Positions 1 through 8,410 are shown, numbered from the stretch's first letter. The stretch: DNA of 37,107 bases from Magnetococcales bacterium (GCA_015234115.1 JADFWP010000025.1:1-37107); one strand, 5' to 3'. The notes: generated from the sequence alone by a model not told the origin. Numbers and translations are program-made.

Positions 1-435
1 AATGGGAACACTACCTTGAGGCGAGAGATCGGTTAGAGGTAAACCTGGAAGCCAATGGGTGAGTACCTTCTTGTCCATTATTACATTATTTACCAACCAC
101 TCATGGCTGATATTATCGAAGCATCCTTTGATGTCACCTTCCAGAACCCATTGTGGGGATCTCCTCTGGGCCAGTCCTGTGAATAAGCTTCCGCTGGCAT
201 CCTTGGTAGATCTGTAGGGTCGGAATCCGTATGAATTTGGATCCGCACTTCCTTCCGCAAGAGGTTCAACCGCTAAAAGGTGTAATGCCTGTTTGCCTCG
301 ATCATGTAACGTTGGTATCCCGAGCGCCCTGACGCGCATGGATCGTCGTGCCGAGGGGTTGACCGGCCATGTGGCGTTCGCCCCCTGCGCGCCAAGGGCA
401 CTGCGAGAGGTGGAGGCACTGATTCCGGTCATCGA
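1..435 (-). pseudogene. Group II intron reverse transcriptase/maturase fragment (runs off left edge)
   Basis: Read on the minus strand, this frame carries hallmark segments of group II intron-encoded reverse transcriptases: ALGIPTLHDR then QALHLLAVEPLAE, the SYGFRP block, and the RT segment EGDIKGCFDNISHEWL with its first catalytic aspartate. Such proteins splice and mobilise their own intron RNA. The part upstream of ALGIP does not resemble the usual N-terminus, and the expected text after HWL (normally leading to GTPQGGIISP) is degraded to LSPQGSVPI, so the copy looks decayed. The YADD box would lie beyond the window. The RT identity is secure; the pseudogene status is inference because the gene is cut by the edge. 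Confidence 0.72.
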
Positions 436-551
436 GCGGAGTCAATTGCAGGCCAGAAGCGACTGGCAACTCCCCACCGGCGCGTATCCCGCCATCCGGT
501 CTGTCCGTTCACGGCCCTGTTTCACATGTTGACGACTGCTTAAGTGTGCCG

Positions 552-1490
552 TCAGATCAATAACCAGCAGTATCCATCCCCGTAGCCAATCAACTCCTTC
601 CAATCGGGATGTCTGTGAAACAGCTTGGTAATCTGGGTGGCATTGGAATCGATAGCCTCCAATACCTCCTGGGTTCTGATCCTGGGTTCTCCGCGTTGCC
701 AGGCGTTGATCAAAGCACCGATCACCTGCTTTTGTTTGTCACCCCGGAATAGAAAATTTCGCCCACTGACCGTTATGGAGCTGTAATCATTGCTGTAGCG
801 TAACGGCAGCTCCCGTTCTTGAACGGCGGTTCCGGACAGCACCCTCACGATCGCATCCAGGTCGATGCGGACGTGCTCTTCTCCGGGCGGAAAGCAATCA
901 TGCAAACGCATCACCCGATGATTGCCTGGAAAACGGGCATTGCGAATCGTCCAGAGCGAGGTGGTCAGCAGTACGCCCGCCGGTTCTCCGCTACGCTCCT
1001 GCAGAGCATCGACCACCTGATCGTACCCACTGGCAAATCCAAGACGGCGGGTAAAAAACAGCGCACAGCGTCGCTTTCCGATCCAGGGATTACCAAGATG
1101 CCACAGACGATCCTGAATCAGCAATTTGGGCGAAAGCGGCATGGAGAGGCCGAACTGTTCTCCGATCCAACCCATCAGCCACTCCAGGTCCAGATCCCAG
1201 GTGAGCATATCTTCCTTCGGCACGGGAACCCAGCCTCGAGCATCCGAGCTGAAATAACGAAATCCTCTGGAGGCGGTGTCCCATTCCGCCTCCACATAAT
1301 GTCCTTCATGATTGGATCGGTCCGGCACCATGGTCTGCAGCGGTCCCGGACGCAGCGCTCCGAGACGAATGGCCTCGGCACCTTCCCGGGGGAAATGGTC
1401 GCTCATTTTTTCTCCGCCCGTGCGGGGGGTGGCTCCCTCGCATAGTTCGGCGAGCAACTCCATGGTCATTCTGGAAATCTTCTGTCCCAT
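552..1490 (-). CDS. Unknown protein, last gene of the Xre-ImmA operon
   Basis: A 312-residue protein that I do not recognise. It has no signal peptide or membrane segment. The first part holds a run rich in tryptophan and aromatic residues (about 85-150). The last 70 residues (from about SGRNFLFRGDKQKQ to the end) look like a winged-helix style alpha/beta tail ending in a hydrophobic strand. The start lies 7 bases after the stop of the preceding reading frame, so it is probably co-transcribed with the Xre, ImmA/IrrE and frameshifted genes upstream. Function is unknown; the context suggests the effector or accessory part of a small Xre/ImmA-controlled cassette. Confidence 0.6.
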   Translation of the reverse strand: MGQKISRMTMELLAELCEGATPRTGGEKMSDHFPREGAEAIRLGALRPGPLQTMVPDRSNHEGHYVEAEWDTASRGFRYFSSDARGWVPVPKEDMLTWDLDLEWLMGWIGEQFGLSMPLSPKLLIQDRLWHLGNPWIGKRRCALFFTRRLGFASGYDQVVDALQERSGEPAGVLLTTSLWTIRNARFPGNHRVMRLHDCFPPGEEHVRIDLDAIVRVLSGTAVQERELPLRYSNDYSSITVSGRNFLFRGDKQKQVIGALINAWQRGEPRIRTQEVLEAIDSNATQITKLFHRHPDWKELIGYGDGYCWLLI

Positions 1491-1497
1491 GCTCTGG

Positions 1498-2732
1498 TCA
1501 CACCTCCCGCACCAATCCCCAGATGGGGAGGTACTTTTCGCACACGAGACGCTCCTTTTCCGTTTTGCTTTTCAGGTTGCAACCATTGGGCAGGGATAGC
1601 CTGACAGGTACGGTCTTGCCGCGACCAAACCCTTCGTCCGGGTGAAACTGGACCGACAGCACCGCCTTCTGGATGCGAAAGCCTGAGGTCAATGGATTGT
1701 GTTCCTGGAACCATTCGAAAAGCCGTTCGTATAGGCTTCGACCGGTTTGACGATCCGCCTCAAAGGTCATGAGTTCTGCGCCATCCAGCAAGGGTTTCAG
1801 GGTCAGAGAGATCACCTCGACCCCCTTGATGCCATCTTCCGGGTCCGTGGCAAAGGCTCGCAGAGTCATCAGTGGTCGCAAATCGAACTCCCGCAAAGGA
1901 ATCCGCGTACTGACGATCTCCTGGCGCAACAGGGTGTTTGAAAGGCACGGGCCATCTCTTCCCGGCTGGCCCGGTCCTGGGCAATGACCTCGATGATCCC
2001 GGTGTCGGCTTCGTAGGTGAGGGAGAATTCGTGAACAGGACGCAGATGTCGCCGGGCCAGATCGCCGTTCTCGAACTCCAGGATGCTGTCCGGCAACCCT
2101 TCCCGATAGACCACCACCTGCACCAACCGGCTTTTGCCTCCCTTGTCTTTATGCCGGATGCGTTCGTAGATCTCCACCTTGACCTGGGAAGAGCGGAACC
2201 AGGTCTTGACCCTTTCGCCGAACTCTCGGCGATGCTCCGGGTCGGCACTGACGGTCATTTTTTTCGGGCCTACGAATCCGTCCCAGATCCGTCCCAGGCG
2301 ATACCGGTCGGCATGGCGGATTTCCATGGCCCTCCGGAAAGAGTCGGGTTCATGGAGATGGAGCCAGATGCCACATGCAATGGCACTCTCTTGTTCAACA
2401 AATCCTTTCCGGTCGATCACGACCGCCTGCATGGCTTCCTGCCCCAGATCGTCGGCCATCTCCACGAATCGTTCGGCATCTGTTCCAACCTGCCCCAGAA
2501 GGGTGTCATCCAGTTGGCCGATCTCTGCCAGAATTTTCTGTGTTCTGGCCCGCGCCGACCCTCCGGAGGCAGAAACGAGCGTTCCCAATTGCACCCCGAG
2601 GCCATCAAAATAGGCCACCAGCATGGAGTCCGAAAGATGACGGACAACCTTGGCGATGGCAGGGGACACGGGCAGAGTACTTCCCGCCGACACTGCCGGA
2701 GACAGGTCAGGAACAACAGCGTGCAGATTCAT
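1498..2732 (-). pseudogene. Unknown protein, about 411 residues, broken by one frameshift
   Basis: Two overlapping minus-strand frames read as one protein if a single base is restored. The upstream frame starts at ATG 2732, preceded by a strong GAGGAGG ribosome binding site, and runs to MARAFQ. It then turns into cysteine/arginine-rich nonsense and stops at 1869. The other frame takes over at TLLRQEIV and continues to 1498. The switch lies at about 1933-1941 (minus strand CAAACACCC); one extra A gives AFQNTLLRQEI. No known slippery sequence is visible, so this is a real inactivating mutation or a sequencing error. I do not recognise the family. It sits between immA and the 312-residue gene in one operon. 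Confidence 0.6.
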
Positions 2733-2843
2733 TGCGGCCTCCTCATCAAAAAAGTTCAACTCGATGCTTATCCGCAAAAGAACGTATCATGGAGGCATGA
2801 TGCGGTCAATCTGCATTTTTACAAAATAAGCGGATAAACATAT

Positions 2844-3554
2844 TCAGCTGGAGGCGAAATCTGCCGATGAGTGGTCGGTTATGGCATTGAGTTTGAGCAG
2901 ACGGACCCGGGCCGCATCCCCGGAAACTGCGAATTGCTCTTTGATGCGTTGGACCAGAGCCTGGACAGGCTTGGTTTCCAGGTCGATGGGATCGACCAAG
3001 TGGTTGGATTGCCAAACATCCTCGACCAAAGGGCGAAGACGGCTGATCGGCATGAGCAGTGCTCCGCTTGCATAACCGGCCTGCCACTCCATCCAGTCGT
3101 CGTGCGTGGCCTCCAGAATCGTATCTCGCTTGCAGATCGCCTTGTTCTCCATGTCGTCCCGGTCAAACAGACGATCCACGAAAAATTTCTCGTCCCACAG
3201 CTGGCGATGGAAATAGAGGTGGCCGAACTCATGGGCCAGGGTGGTGCGGAGGCGATTTTCCCGCCTGGAGTCGTTGGCCAGTGTTTCAGAGATCAACACC
3301 GAGGGCCTGCGATCCGGAAAGAAGGCCGTCATCCCCTCCACGTCGTCACCAAAGTCCGATAGGTCGGCGTAGGAGTCCAGGTCGTCGGCAAACTCTTCGA
3401 TCAAACTCTGAAGATCCTCGGTGGTGATGGGGAACCGTTCCTCACCATGCCGCCGCCGCAGAAAGGAACGCATAATCCCGTCGCATTCCAACTCCAGCTC
3501 TTCCTGGGTATAGAATGGACGTTGCCCGAACCGGCCTGTGTTGTCGTGCACCAT
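2844..3554 (-). CDS. ImmA/IrrE family metallo-endopeptidase
   Basis: A 236-residue protein with the zinc-protease signature HEFGHLYFH in the middle (around residue 112) and a conserved upstream segment RLRTTLA, typical of the ImmA/IrrE (DUF955) family. Members cleave a partner repressor or regulator to switch on mobile-element or stress genes. The partner here is almost certainly the Xre protein encoded just upstream (19-base gap). The N-terminal 80 residues are acidic and helical. ATG 3554 is chosen; GTG 3560 is an alternative two codons upstream. Family assignment is firm; the target is inferred from gene order. Confidence 0.85.
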   Translation of the reverse strand: MVHDNTGRFGQRPFYTQEELELECDGIMRSFLRRRHGEERFPITTEDLQSLIEEFADDLDSYADLSDFGDDVEGMTAFFPDRRPSVLISETLANDSRRENRLRTTLAHEFGHLYFHRQLWDEKFFVDRLFDRDDMENKAICKRDTILEATHDDWMEWQAGYASGALLMPISRLRPLVEDVWQSNHLVDPIDLETKPVQALVQRIKEQFAVSGDAARVRLLKLNAITDHSSADFASS

Positions 3555-3573
3555 CCACACGGCGGCATCCCCG

Positions 3574-3903
3574 TCAACCGTTGGTCAGGTTGCGACGGAA
3601 ATTGGCGAAGCTCTCCATGATCTGTTCCCGATTGGTGGCCTGTTCCCGGAGATCGTCCGGGATCTTCCCGGCCAGAACGAACAGATAGCCCTCATCCTCT
3701 CCAAGCACCGAGGCAAATTGGCGGATCAGGTGGTCGGAGGTCGGATTGCGCCGATCATGCTCGATATCGTTCAAATACTGTGGAGAAATGGGACCGCCGT
3801 CGTCGTCCTTGTGGATCATGGCGGCCAGATCCTTTTGATTGATCTTTTTTGATTTCCTGGCCAGAACGATGGCCCGGCCAAATGTGACTGGTTTCTCAGC
3901 CAT
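3574..3903 (-). CDS. Xre-family transcriptional repressor
   Basis: A 109-residue protein with an N-terminal helix-turn-helix of the Xre/Cro type: TFGRAIVLARKSKKINQKDLA, the recognition-helix part ISPQYLNDIEHDRRNP, then a conserved leucine-rich tail. The frame is open further upstream, but ATG 3903 is chosen because AAGGA lies just before it and a good sigma70 promoter lies immediately upstream. It is the first gene of the operon and most likely represses it, with release through the ImmA/IrrE protease next door. The pairing is a well-known regulatory arrangement; autoregulation is inference. Confidence 0.85.
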   Translation of the reverse strand: MAEKPVTFGRAIVLARKSKKINQKDLAAMIHKDDDGGPISPQYLNDIEHDRRNPTSDHLIRQFASVLGEDEGYLFVLAGKIPDDLREQATNREQIMESFANFRRNLTNG

Positions 3904-3920
3904 GAAATTTCCTTTTCGTT

Positions 3921-3948
3921 GATATACGCATGTTCGCGGATATGTCAA
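3921..3948 (-). promoter_or_regulatory. Sigma70-type promoter of the xre-immA operon
   Basis: On the minus strand TTGACA (3948-3943) is followed after 16 bases by TATATC (3926-3921). This gives a leader of about 10 bases before the Xre start codon. The -35 box is perfect and the -10 box is fair. Confidence 0.55.
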
Positions 3949-4182
3949 ATCTATTATCACACTCCAAAGCCCGAGGAAAGAAAAAAACAGTGACCTCGTC
4001 ATGAACGACAGAGAGATCGTTGCGATCATCAGACCGATTTACGCTCCATTGCGCACTACCATATTTGTTTTCCTTGTATTGCGACATCTCATTGTTTTTG
4101 CTGTGCATTACCGATTTTCCTGTCTATCCTCGGTTTCCGATTGAACAATCGAACCGCTGCCTTCAAGGAGACTGAGGAGAAG

Positions 4183-4368
4183 ATGGTCATCCCCACCGCT
4201 CACCCCGATAAAATGACCCCAGAAGCCCGCCTGGACGAGGCTGCTACGCTCCTTGCCACGGCCATCAAGCGCCTGAAAGAAAAACAAAAACAGGAGAAAA
4301 TTCCACTGGATAAGTCGGCCAACCAATGCCCTTATGGTCAAAAATCAACCAGAGGAGGAAGGGCATGA
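4183..4368 (+). CDS. Small protein leading the recombinase module
   Basis: A 61-residue protein beginning MVIPTAHPDKMTPEARLDEA, followed by a short helix (ATLLATAIKRLKEK). ATG 4183 is chosen over the upstream TTG because GAGGAG sits just before it. Its stop overlaps the start of the DUF2924 gene (ATGA), so the two are translationally coupled. Short ORFs of this look, with a MTPE..R..E..A.LLA pattern, commonly precede DUF2924-recombinase pairs in alphaproteobacterial accessory regions. Function unknown. Confidence 0.6.
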   Translation: MVIPTAHPDKMTPEARLDEAATLLATAIKRLKEKQKQEKIPLDKSANQCPYGQKSTRGGRA

Positions 4369-4811
4369 ACAGTATCGAAGTGATCAGACGGGTGGCAGCC
4401 CTGCCGGGCATGTCCATCGAAGAGTTGAAAAAGCTGTGGGCGGATCTGCACCAGGACGAGGCGCCACCGTTCAACCGGGTCTTCCTGGTGAAGCGGCTGG
4501 CCTACCGGCTCCAGGAATTGGCCATGGGCGGGTTGTCGGAGACGACGGAAAAGCGGATCGAACGCATGGCGGCGGACGAGGAGTTGCCGCCCCAGGAACG
4601 GAAACGTCCGCCAGGGGAAAAACTCCTGCCGGGAACGCAGTTGCTCCGGGAGTGGAAAGGAGCCGAACACCGCTGCACGGTGCTGGATGACGGGTTTGAA
4701 TATCAGGGACGCCGGTTCGGCAGTCTGTCGGCGGTGGCCACCGCCATCACCGGCACCAAGTGGAATGGCCACGTCTTTTTTGCCCTGAAGAGGGCTGGAG
4801 AAAAAGCATGA
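4365..4811 (+). CDS. DUF2924 domain protein
   Basis: A 148-residue protein of the DUF2924 family. The N-terminal part has the typical segment MSIEELKKLWADLHQDEAP followed by LVKRLAYRLQELA. The C-terminal part has LLREWKG, the motif [18 protein letters not shown], then ITGTKWNG. The family is almost always encoded directly upstream of a large serine recombinase and is probably a DNA-binding helper or regulator of it; no reaction is established. GAGGAGGAA precedes ATG 4365. The start overlaps the preceding stop and the stop overlaps the recombinase start, both as ATGA. Confidence 0.85.
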   Translation: MNSIEVIRRVAALPGMSIEELKKLWADLHQDEAPPFNRVFLVKRLAYRLQELAMGGLSETTEKRIERMAADEELPPQERKRPPGEKLLPGTQLLREWKGAEHRCTVLDDGFEYQGRRFGSLSAVATAITGTKWNGHVFFALKRAGEKA

Positions 4812-6121
4812 ATATCAAGAAGCCCATCATTTCCAAAGTGCGCTGCGCCGTCTATACACGCAAGTCGACGGACGAGGGCCTGGACATGGAATTCAACAGC
4901 CTCGACGCCCAACGGGAGTCCTGCGAGGCCTACATCGCCAGCCAGAAATCCGAGGGGTGGTTCCTGGTACCGGATCGCTACGACGACGGCGGTTTCACCG
5001 GCGGCAACATGGAACGGCCCGCGCTCAAACGCCTGATGACCGACATCGAGGCAGGCAAGGTGAACGTGGTGGTGGTCTACAAGATCGACCGCCTGACCCG
5101 CTCATTGATGGATTTCGGCAAGCTGGTGGAGGTCTTTGAGCGACATGGCGTCACCTTCGTCAGCGTCACACAGTCCTTCAATACTACCACTTCTATGGGT
5201 AGGCTGACACTGAACATCCTTTTGTCGTTTTCGCAATTTGAAAGGGAACTCTCGGCAGAGCGCATCCGGGACAAGTTCGCGGCATCCAAACGCAAAGGCA
5301 TGTGGATGGGTGGCCATCCGCCCCTGGGCTATGACGTGAAGGAGCGCAAGTTGGTGATCAACCCGGCAGAGGCGGAAACGGTGCGCTGGATCTTCCAACG
5401 GTTCGTGGAATGCCGGTCTGCCACCCAGATCGTCAAGGAACTGGCCGCAAAGGGTGTCCTCAGCAAAAACGGCAACCGGATGGACAGACCGTCGGTCTAC
5501 CGGTTGCTCAAGAACCAGTATTTCATCGGCGAGATCGCGCACAAGGGCGAGGTGTACGCTGGCGAACACGAGGCGATCATCGACCGGGAGTTGTGGGATC
5601 AGGTTCACGCCATCATGACGGACAACAACCATTACAACCCGGATCGGGTTCGGGTGCAGACCCCATCTTTGCTGAAAGGGATCATCCGGTGTCACCACTG
5701 CGACCGGGCCATGCGCCCCACGTTCACCCGCGAGACGGGGCGGCTCTATCGCTACTACGTCTGCCATGGGGCCGACAAGCACGGACGCGAGACCTGCCCT
5801 TTGCGTGCCGTGCCCGCCGGAGAGATCGAGGCCGTGGCCATCGGCCAAGTGCGTACCATGCTGCGCGCTCCGGAGATGGTGGTCAAGACCTGGCAGTCGG
5901 AGGAAGGGATCAACGAACGCGACGTGATCGAAGCCCTGCGGCGGTTGGAACCGGTCTGGGAGGAGTTGTTCCCGGTCGAGCAGCAACGGCTGGTGCAACT
6001 GCTCATCAGCAAGGTGGACGTGGAAAAGAGTGGTGTCCAGGTACATTTGCGCGCCACCGGGCTGAACACGCTGGCTCGGGAACTGAACGGTCTTGGGAAC
6101 GGAAAGGAGCAAGTGGCATGA
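4808..6121 (+). CDS. Large serine recombinase (recombinase family protein)
   Basis: A 437-residue site-specific recombinase. Residues 11-150 form the resolvase domain: VRCAVYTRKSTDEG with the nucleophile Ser20, then YKIDRLTRS and SVTQSFNTTTSMGRLTLN. A Recombinase domain follows (about 180-275, PSVYRLLKNQYFIGEIAHKG), then a zinc-ribbon region with IRCHHCDRAMRP, YVCHG and ETCPL cysteines (about 300-340) and a helical tail. It would cut and join DNA at attachment sites through a covalent phosphoserine. It appears intact, although somewhat shorter than the 500-600 residues usual for phage integrases. The start overlaps the DUF2924 stop. No attachment sites could be identified. Confidence 0.9.
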   Translation: MNIKKPIISKVRCAVYTRKSTDEGLDMEFNSLDAQRESCEAYIASQKSEGWFLVPDRYDDGGFTGGNMERPALKRLMTDIEAGKVNVVVVYKIDRLTRSLMDFGKLVEVFERHGVTFVSVTQSFNTTTSMGRLTLNILLSFSQFERELSAERIRDKFAASKRKGMWMGGHPPLGYDVKERKLVINPAEAETVRWIFQRFVECRSATQIVKELAAKGVLSKNGNRMDRPSVYRLLKNQYFIGEIAHKGEVYAGEHEAIIDRELWDQVHAIMTDNNHYNPDRVRVQTPSLLKGIIRCHHCDRAMRPTFTRETGRLYRYYVCHGADKHGRETCPLRAVPAGEIEAVAIGQVRTMLRAPEMVVKTWQSEEGINERDVIEALRRLEPVWEELFPVEQQRLVQLLISKVDVEKSGVQVHLRATGLNTLARELNGLGNGKEQVA

Positions 6122-6525
6122 AGGCGGAATTGAGCAGGGACGGTACGATCATCGTCAGCATCCCCATGCAGATGCGCAGGCGCGGCGGGCGCACGTTGAT
6201 CATCGCTCCGGAGGGGATGGCTCTGGTCCAGCCTCGGGAGGACACTCTGGCCAAACTGGTGGTCCGGGCGCATCATTGGCTGAAACTCCTGGAGGGAAAG
6301 CAATTCGCCTCCGTCCGGGAACTGGCGGCGTACAAAAAGACCGACGCCTCCTACATGGCCAAGATCCTGCGCCTGACGCTGCTGGCGCCGGACATCATCG
6401 AACTCATCCTGGATGGGCGGCAACCGGACATCATGACCTGGGAGGAGTTGCGCAAATCGTTTCCAATGCTCTGGAGCGAGCAACGCGAGCGGTGGGGCAT
6501 TCCCCCGATCCCGGAGTCGGCATGA
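6118..6525 (+). CDS. HTH-like accessory protein of the recombinase operon
   Basis: A 135-residue basic protein whose start overlaps the recombinase stop (ATGA). The second half contains a helix-turn-helix-like stretch: FASVRELAAYKKTDASYMAK, then LRLTLLAPDIIELILDGRQP. The same sequence style (RLTLLAPDI.E.ILDGRQP) is often seen in proteins encoded directly behind DUF2924-recombinase pairs. The first 50 residues resemble a small beta-rich domain. It probably binds DNA to help or direct the recombinase; that role is inferred from the operon and the HTH-like pattern. Confidence 0.65.
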   Translation: MKAELSRDGTIIVSIPMQMRRRGGRTLIIAPEGMALVQPREDTLAKLVVRAHHWLKLLEGKQFASVRELAAYKKTDASYMAKILRLTLLAPDIIELILDGRQPDIMTWEELRKSFPMLWSEQRERWGIPPIPESA

Positions 6526-6679
6526 CACTGGCGGCGGTGGAATCGGGCGCGTTGGTGATGCCCGATGCCGCCCGCATAATGCTCCCAAGGCACACCTTTT
6601 GCTTGAAATCGGCATCGGCGCATTCAGCCGTTCATTTTTGACATTTCCAAACCGATTCAACCAGATCAGGGAGTGACTC

Positions 6680-6958
6680 ATGCCACAAGCACATGCTCAA
6701 ACCGCCTCCAAGCCGACCACCTATCAGGGCATCGCCGGTGACGTTCTGATCCAATATTTCGAGCGGATTGAACGCCTGGAAGAGGAGAAGGCCGGGATCG
6801 CCGAGGATGTCAAGGCGGTGTTCCTGGATGCCAAGAGCAACGGCTTTGATGTCAAGATCATGAGGGAGATCCTCAAGATGCGCAAGATGGAGCGGGAGGC
6901 GTTGGAGGAGCAGGAAAATATGGTGGACCTGTACCGCCAAGCCATCGGTATGCACTGA
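6680..6958 (+). CDS. DUF2312 / GapR-type nucleoid protein
   Basis: A 92-residue protein that matches the DUF2312 (UPF0335) family along its length: IERLEEEKAGIAEDVKAVF, then the strongly conserved segment SNGFDVKIMREILKMRK and the ending LYRQAIGM. The best-known member, Caulobacter GapR, forms clamp-like multimers around overtwisted AT-rich DNA and aids replication and chromosome organisation. A GGGAG ribosome site precedes the start. The family is typical of Alphaproteobacteria and their relatives, often in extra copies on mobile DNA. No gene symbol is given because this could be a mobile paralogue. Confidence 0.87.
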   Translation: MPQAHAQTASKPTTYQGIAGDVLIQYFERIERLEEEKAGIAEDVKAVFLDAKSNGFDVKIMREILKMRKMEREALEEQENMVDLYRQAIGMH

Positions 6959-6978
6959 TCGCCCTCCATGGATGAAGG

Positions 6979-7001
6979 CCGGACGCCATCGTGGCGTCCG
7001 G
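6979..7001 (+). other. Hairpin between GapR-type and VOC genes
   Basis: CCGGACGCCA (6979-6988), loop TCG, then TGGCGTCCGG (6992-7001) form a perfect 10-bp stem. There is no T-run after it, so it is not a clear rho-independent terminator. It could shield the GapR-type mRNA end or influence translation of the gene starting at 7025. Confidence 0.6.
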
Positions 7002-7024
7002 TCCCGCGTAAAGGATATTGCCCC

Positions 7025-7447
7025 ATGGAGCAGCGTCTTTCACTTGTCACCCTCGGCGTGCGGGATCTGCCGAAATCGCGTGCCTTTTACGAACGGTTGG
7101 GCTGGCGGGCCTCTGCGGCCAGTTGCGAGCAGGTCTGTTTTTTCCAGACCGGCTCCATGGCCATCGCCTTGTATCTCACCGAGGAGTTGCTGAAAGATTC
7201 CGGGAAATCAGACGCCATGCCGGTTGCAGGCGGCATCACCCTGGGCATCAACGTGCCTCTGCGCGATGACGTAGACCGAGAATTGGCCACCGTGTTGGCC
7301 CAGGGAGCCACCCTGTTGCAACCGGCCACCGACACCCCATGGGGTGGGCGCACCGCCTATTTCGCCGACCCTGACGGCCACCCGTGGGAGATCACATGTG
7401 CCCCCATGTTTCCGTTGGGACCGGCGGGCGAGTTGAGCCTGCCGTAG
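7025..7447 (+). CDS. VOC-superfamily (glyoxalase/dioxygenase fold) protein
   Basis: A 140-residue protein with the vicinal-oxygen-chelate pattern. The N-terminal unit is LVTLGVRDLPKSRAFYERLG; the C-terminal unit ends GGRTAYFADPDGHPWEI, a very common ending in this superfamily. Members are metal enzymes (glyoxalases, dioxygenases) or antibiotic-binding proteins. The substrate cannot be read from sequence. ATG 7025 is chosen over the longer frame because the 19 preceding residues come from the hairpin region and AAAGGA lies just upstream. Confidence 0.8.
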   Translation: MEQRLSLVTLGVRDLPKSRAFYERLGWRASAASCEQVCFFQTGSMAIALYLTEELLKDSGKSDAMPVAGGITLGINVPLRDDVDRELATVLAQGATLLQPATDTPWGGRTAYFADPDGHPWEITCAPMFPLGPAGELSLP

Positions 7448-7585
7448 TTATCAAAGCGTCCGGTCTCGCACAAAATTTCTTTTCAAACTTTCCATCCATC
7501 CCTGGGCGCATTATCATTCCAGACCAGCTCGGCCACGTTGACAGTCGGCCGCGTCCATGATCACCCTTGAGCCCTGACGGAATCG

Positions 7586-7894
7586 ATGTCTACCACGACC
7601 AAAGCCGATCTTGTTGCCGCAGTTCATGAGCAGAGCGGGTTGAGCCTGCCGCGTTCGGCCATGCTCGTCGAACAGGTCTTTGAAACCATCGTGCGGGAAT
7701 TGGAGAGAGGGGAGACCGTGAAGCTGTCGGGCTTTGGGGTGTTTGCCGCGCGCAGCAAGCGTTCCCGGCCAGGGCGGAATCCAAAAACCGGAGAACCCAT
7801 CGAGATCACGGCCCGTAAAGTAGTGACGTTCCGGGCCAGCCCGTTGGTTCTACAGGAAGAACAAACCAAAAGCACCGGCCTGACGTCGCCCTGA
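7586..7894 (+). CDS. HU/IHF family DNA-binding protein, IHF-alpha-like
   Basis: A 102-residue histone-like protein. It has TKADLVAAV at the N-terminus, the central VKLSGFGVFAARSKRSRPGR, then the DNA-intercalating arm RPGRNPKTGEPIEITAR and VVTFRAS. The arm sequence matches the IHF-alpha type more closely than HU. Such proteins bend DNA sharply and assist recombination, replication and sigma54-dependent transcription. A tail of about 13 residues extends past the usual end. It could be a mobile-element paralogue rather than the housekeeping ihfA, so no symbol is given. Confidence 0.85.
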   Translation: MSTTTKADLVAAVHEQSGLSLPRSAMLVEQVFETIVRELERGETVKLSGFGVFAARSKRSRPGRNPKTGEPIEITARKVVTFRASPLVLQEEQTKSTGLTSP

Positions 7895-7906
7895 GGATTC
7901 GCGTTG

Positions 7907-8275
7907 ATGCCCTGCCAGAAGCCGGTCAAGAAAATCCGTTCCCAGGCCAGGGCCGCCGCAAAAAGAAACGCGAGAAGCAGTCGCTCCCATCAGCCAAGAG
8001 TCAACCAGCCTTCCGATCACTCCGATGCAATCGCCCGAATGGACGCTGATCTCGCCTGTCTTGTCGAACAGTCGCCGATCTCCCAGCGTGAGATCACGGA
8101 TGAGGAGGAGGATGAGTTCCTGCAGCAGGTGTTGGATGTCAATGCCAGAGCAATCGCGCACAACAGTGGCGTGAAGGAACGGGAAGCGCGTGTGGAGCTG
8201 GAAGCCTTGGTTCAGGCGGGAGCGATGCAGTTGCGCGATGATCTGAATTTGGTTTCTGTGAAAACTTTGGATTAG
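7907..8275 (+). CDS. Unknown small protein with basic N-terminus
   Basis: A 122-residue protein I do not recognise. The first 35 residues are very basic (KKIRSQARAAAKRNARSSR). The rest is acidic and helical, with EITDEEEDEFLQQVLDVN and a helical end. The start lies 13 bases after the IHF-like stop, which suggests co-transcription. The charge distribution fits a nucleic-acid-associated protein, but nothing more specific is visible. Confidence 0.5.
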   Translation: MPCQKPVKKIRSQARAAAKRNARSSRSHQPRVNQPSDHSDAIARMDADLACLVEQSPISQREITDEEEDEFLQQVLDVNARAIAHNSGVKEREARVELEALVQAGAMQLRDDLNLVSVKTLD

Positions 8276-8286
8276 TTGGCCGTAGA

Positions 8287-8410
8287 TCAATCGACTGTTT
8301 CGTCGAACGGCAGTTCAAGCTGATGCCAGCCCATGAAGTTTTCGGTGATGGCATTGCCGACGGTCAAACCGAGCAGACGCACATCGCGCGGCGGGATCGG
8401 TATGCTTCTT
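8287..8410 (-). pseudogene. dinB: C-terminal fragment of dinB (DNA polymerase IV)
   Basis: On the minus strand the frame reads IPPRDVRLLGLTVGNAI and ends LPFDETVD before a TGA at 8287. RxLG.(T/S)VxN followed by a short tail ending in LPF is the typical C-terminus of DinB-type Y-family polymerases (little-finger domain). Similarity stops at about 8400-8410, where very AT-rich sequence begins, and the frame closes shortly upstream. The matching N-terminal fragment is at 16576-16806 in the same orientation, with the Zorya genes in between. Confidence 0.7.

Noticed and set aside
1938..2837. A 299-codon plus-strand open frame
   Set aside because: Shadow of the frameshifted minus-strand gene, which has a strong ribosome binding site and an operon context.
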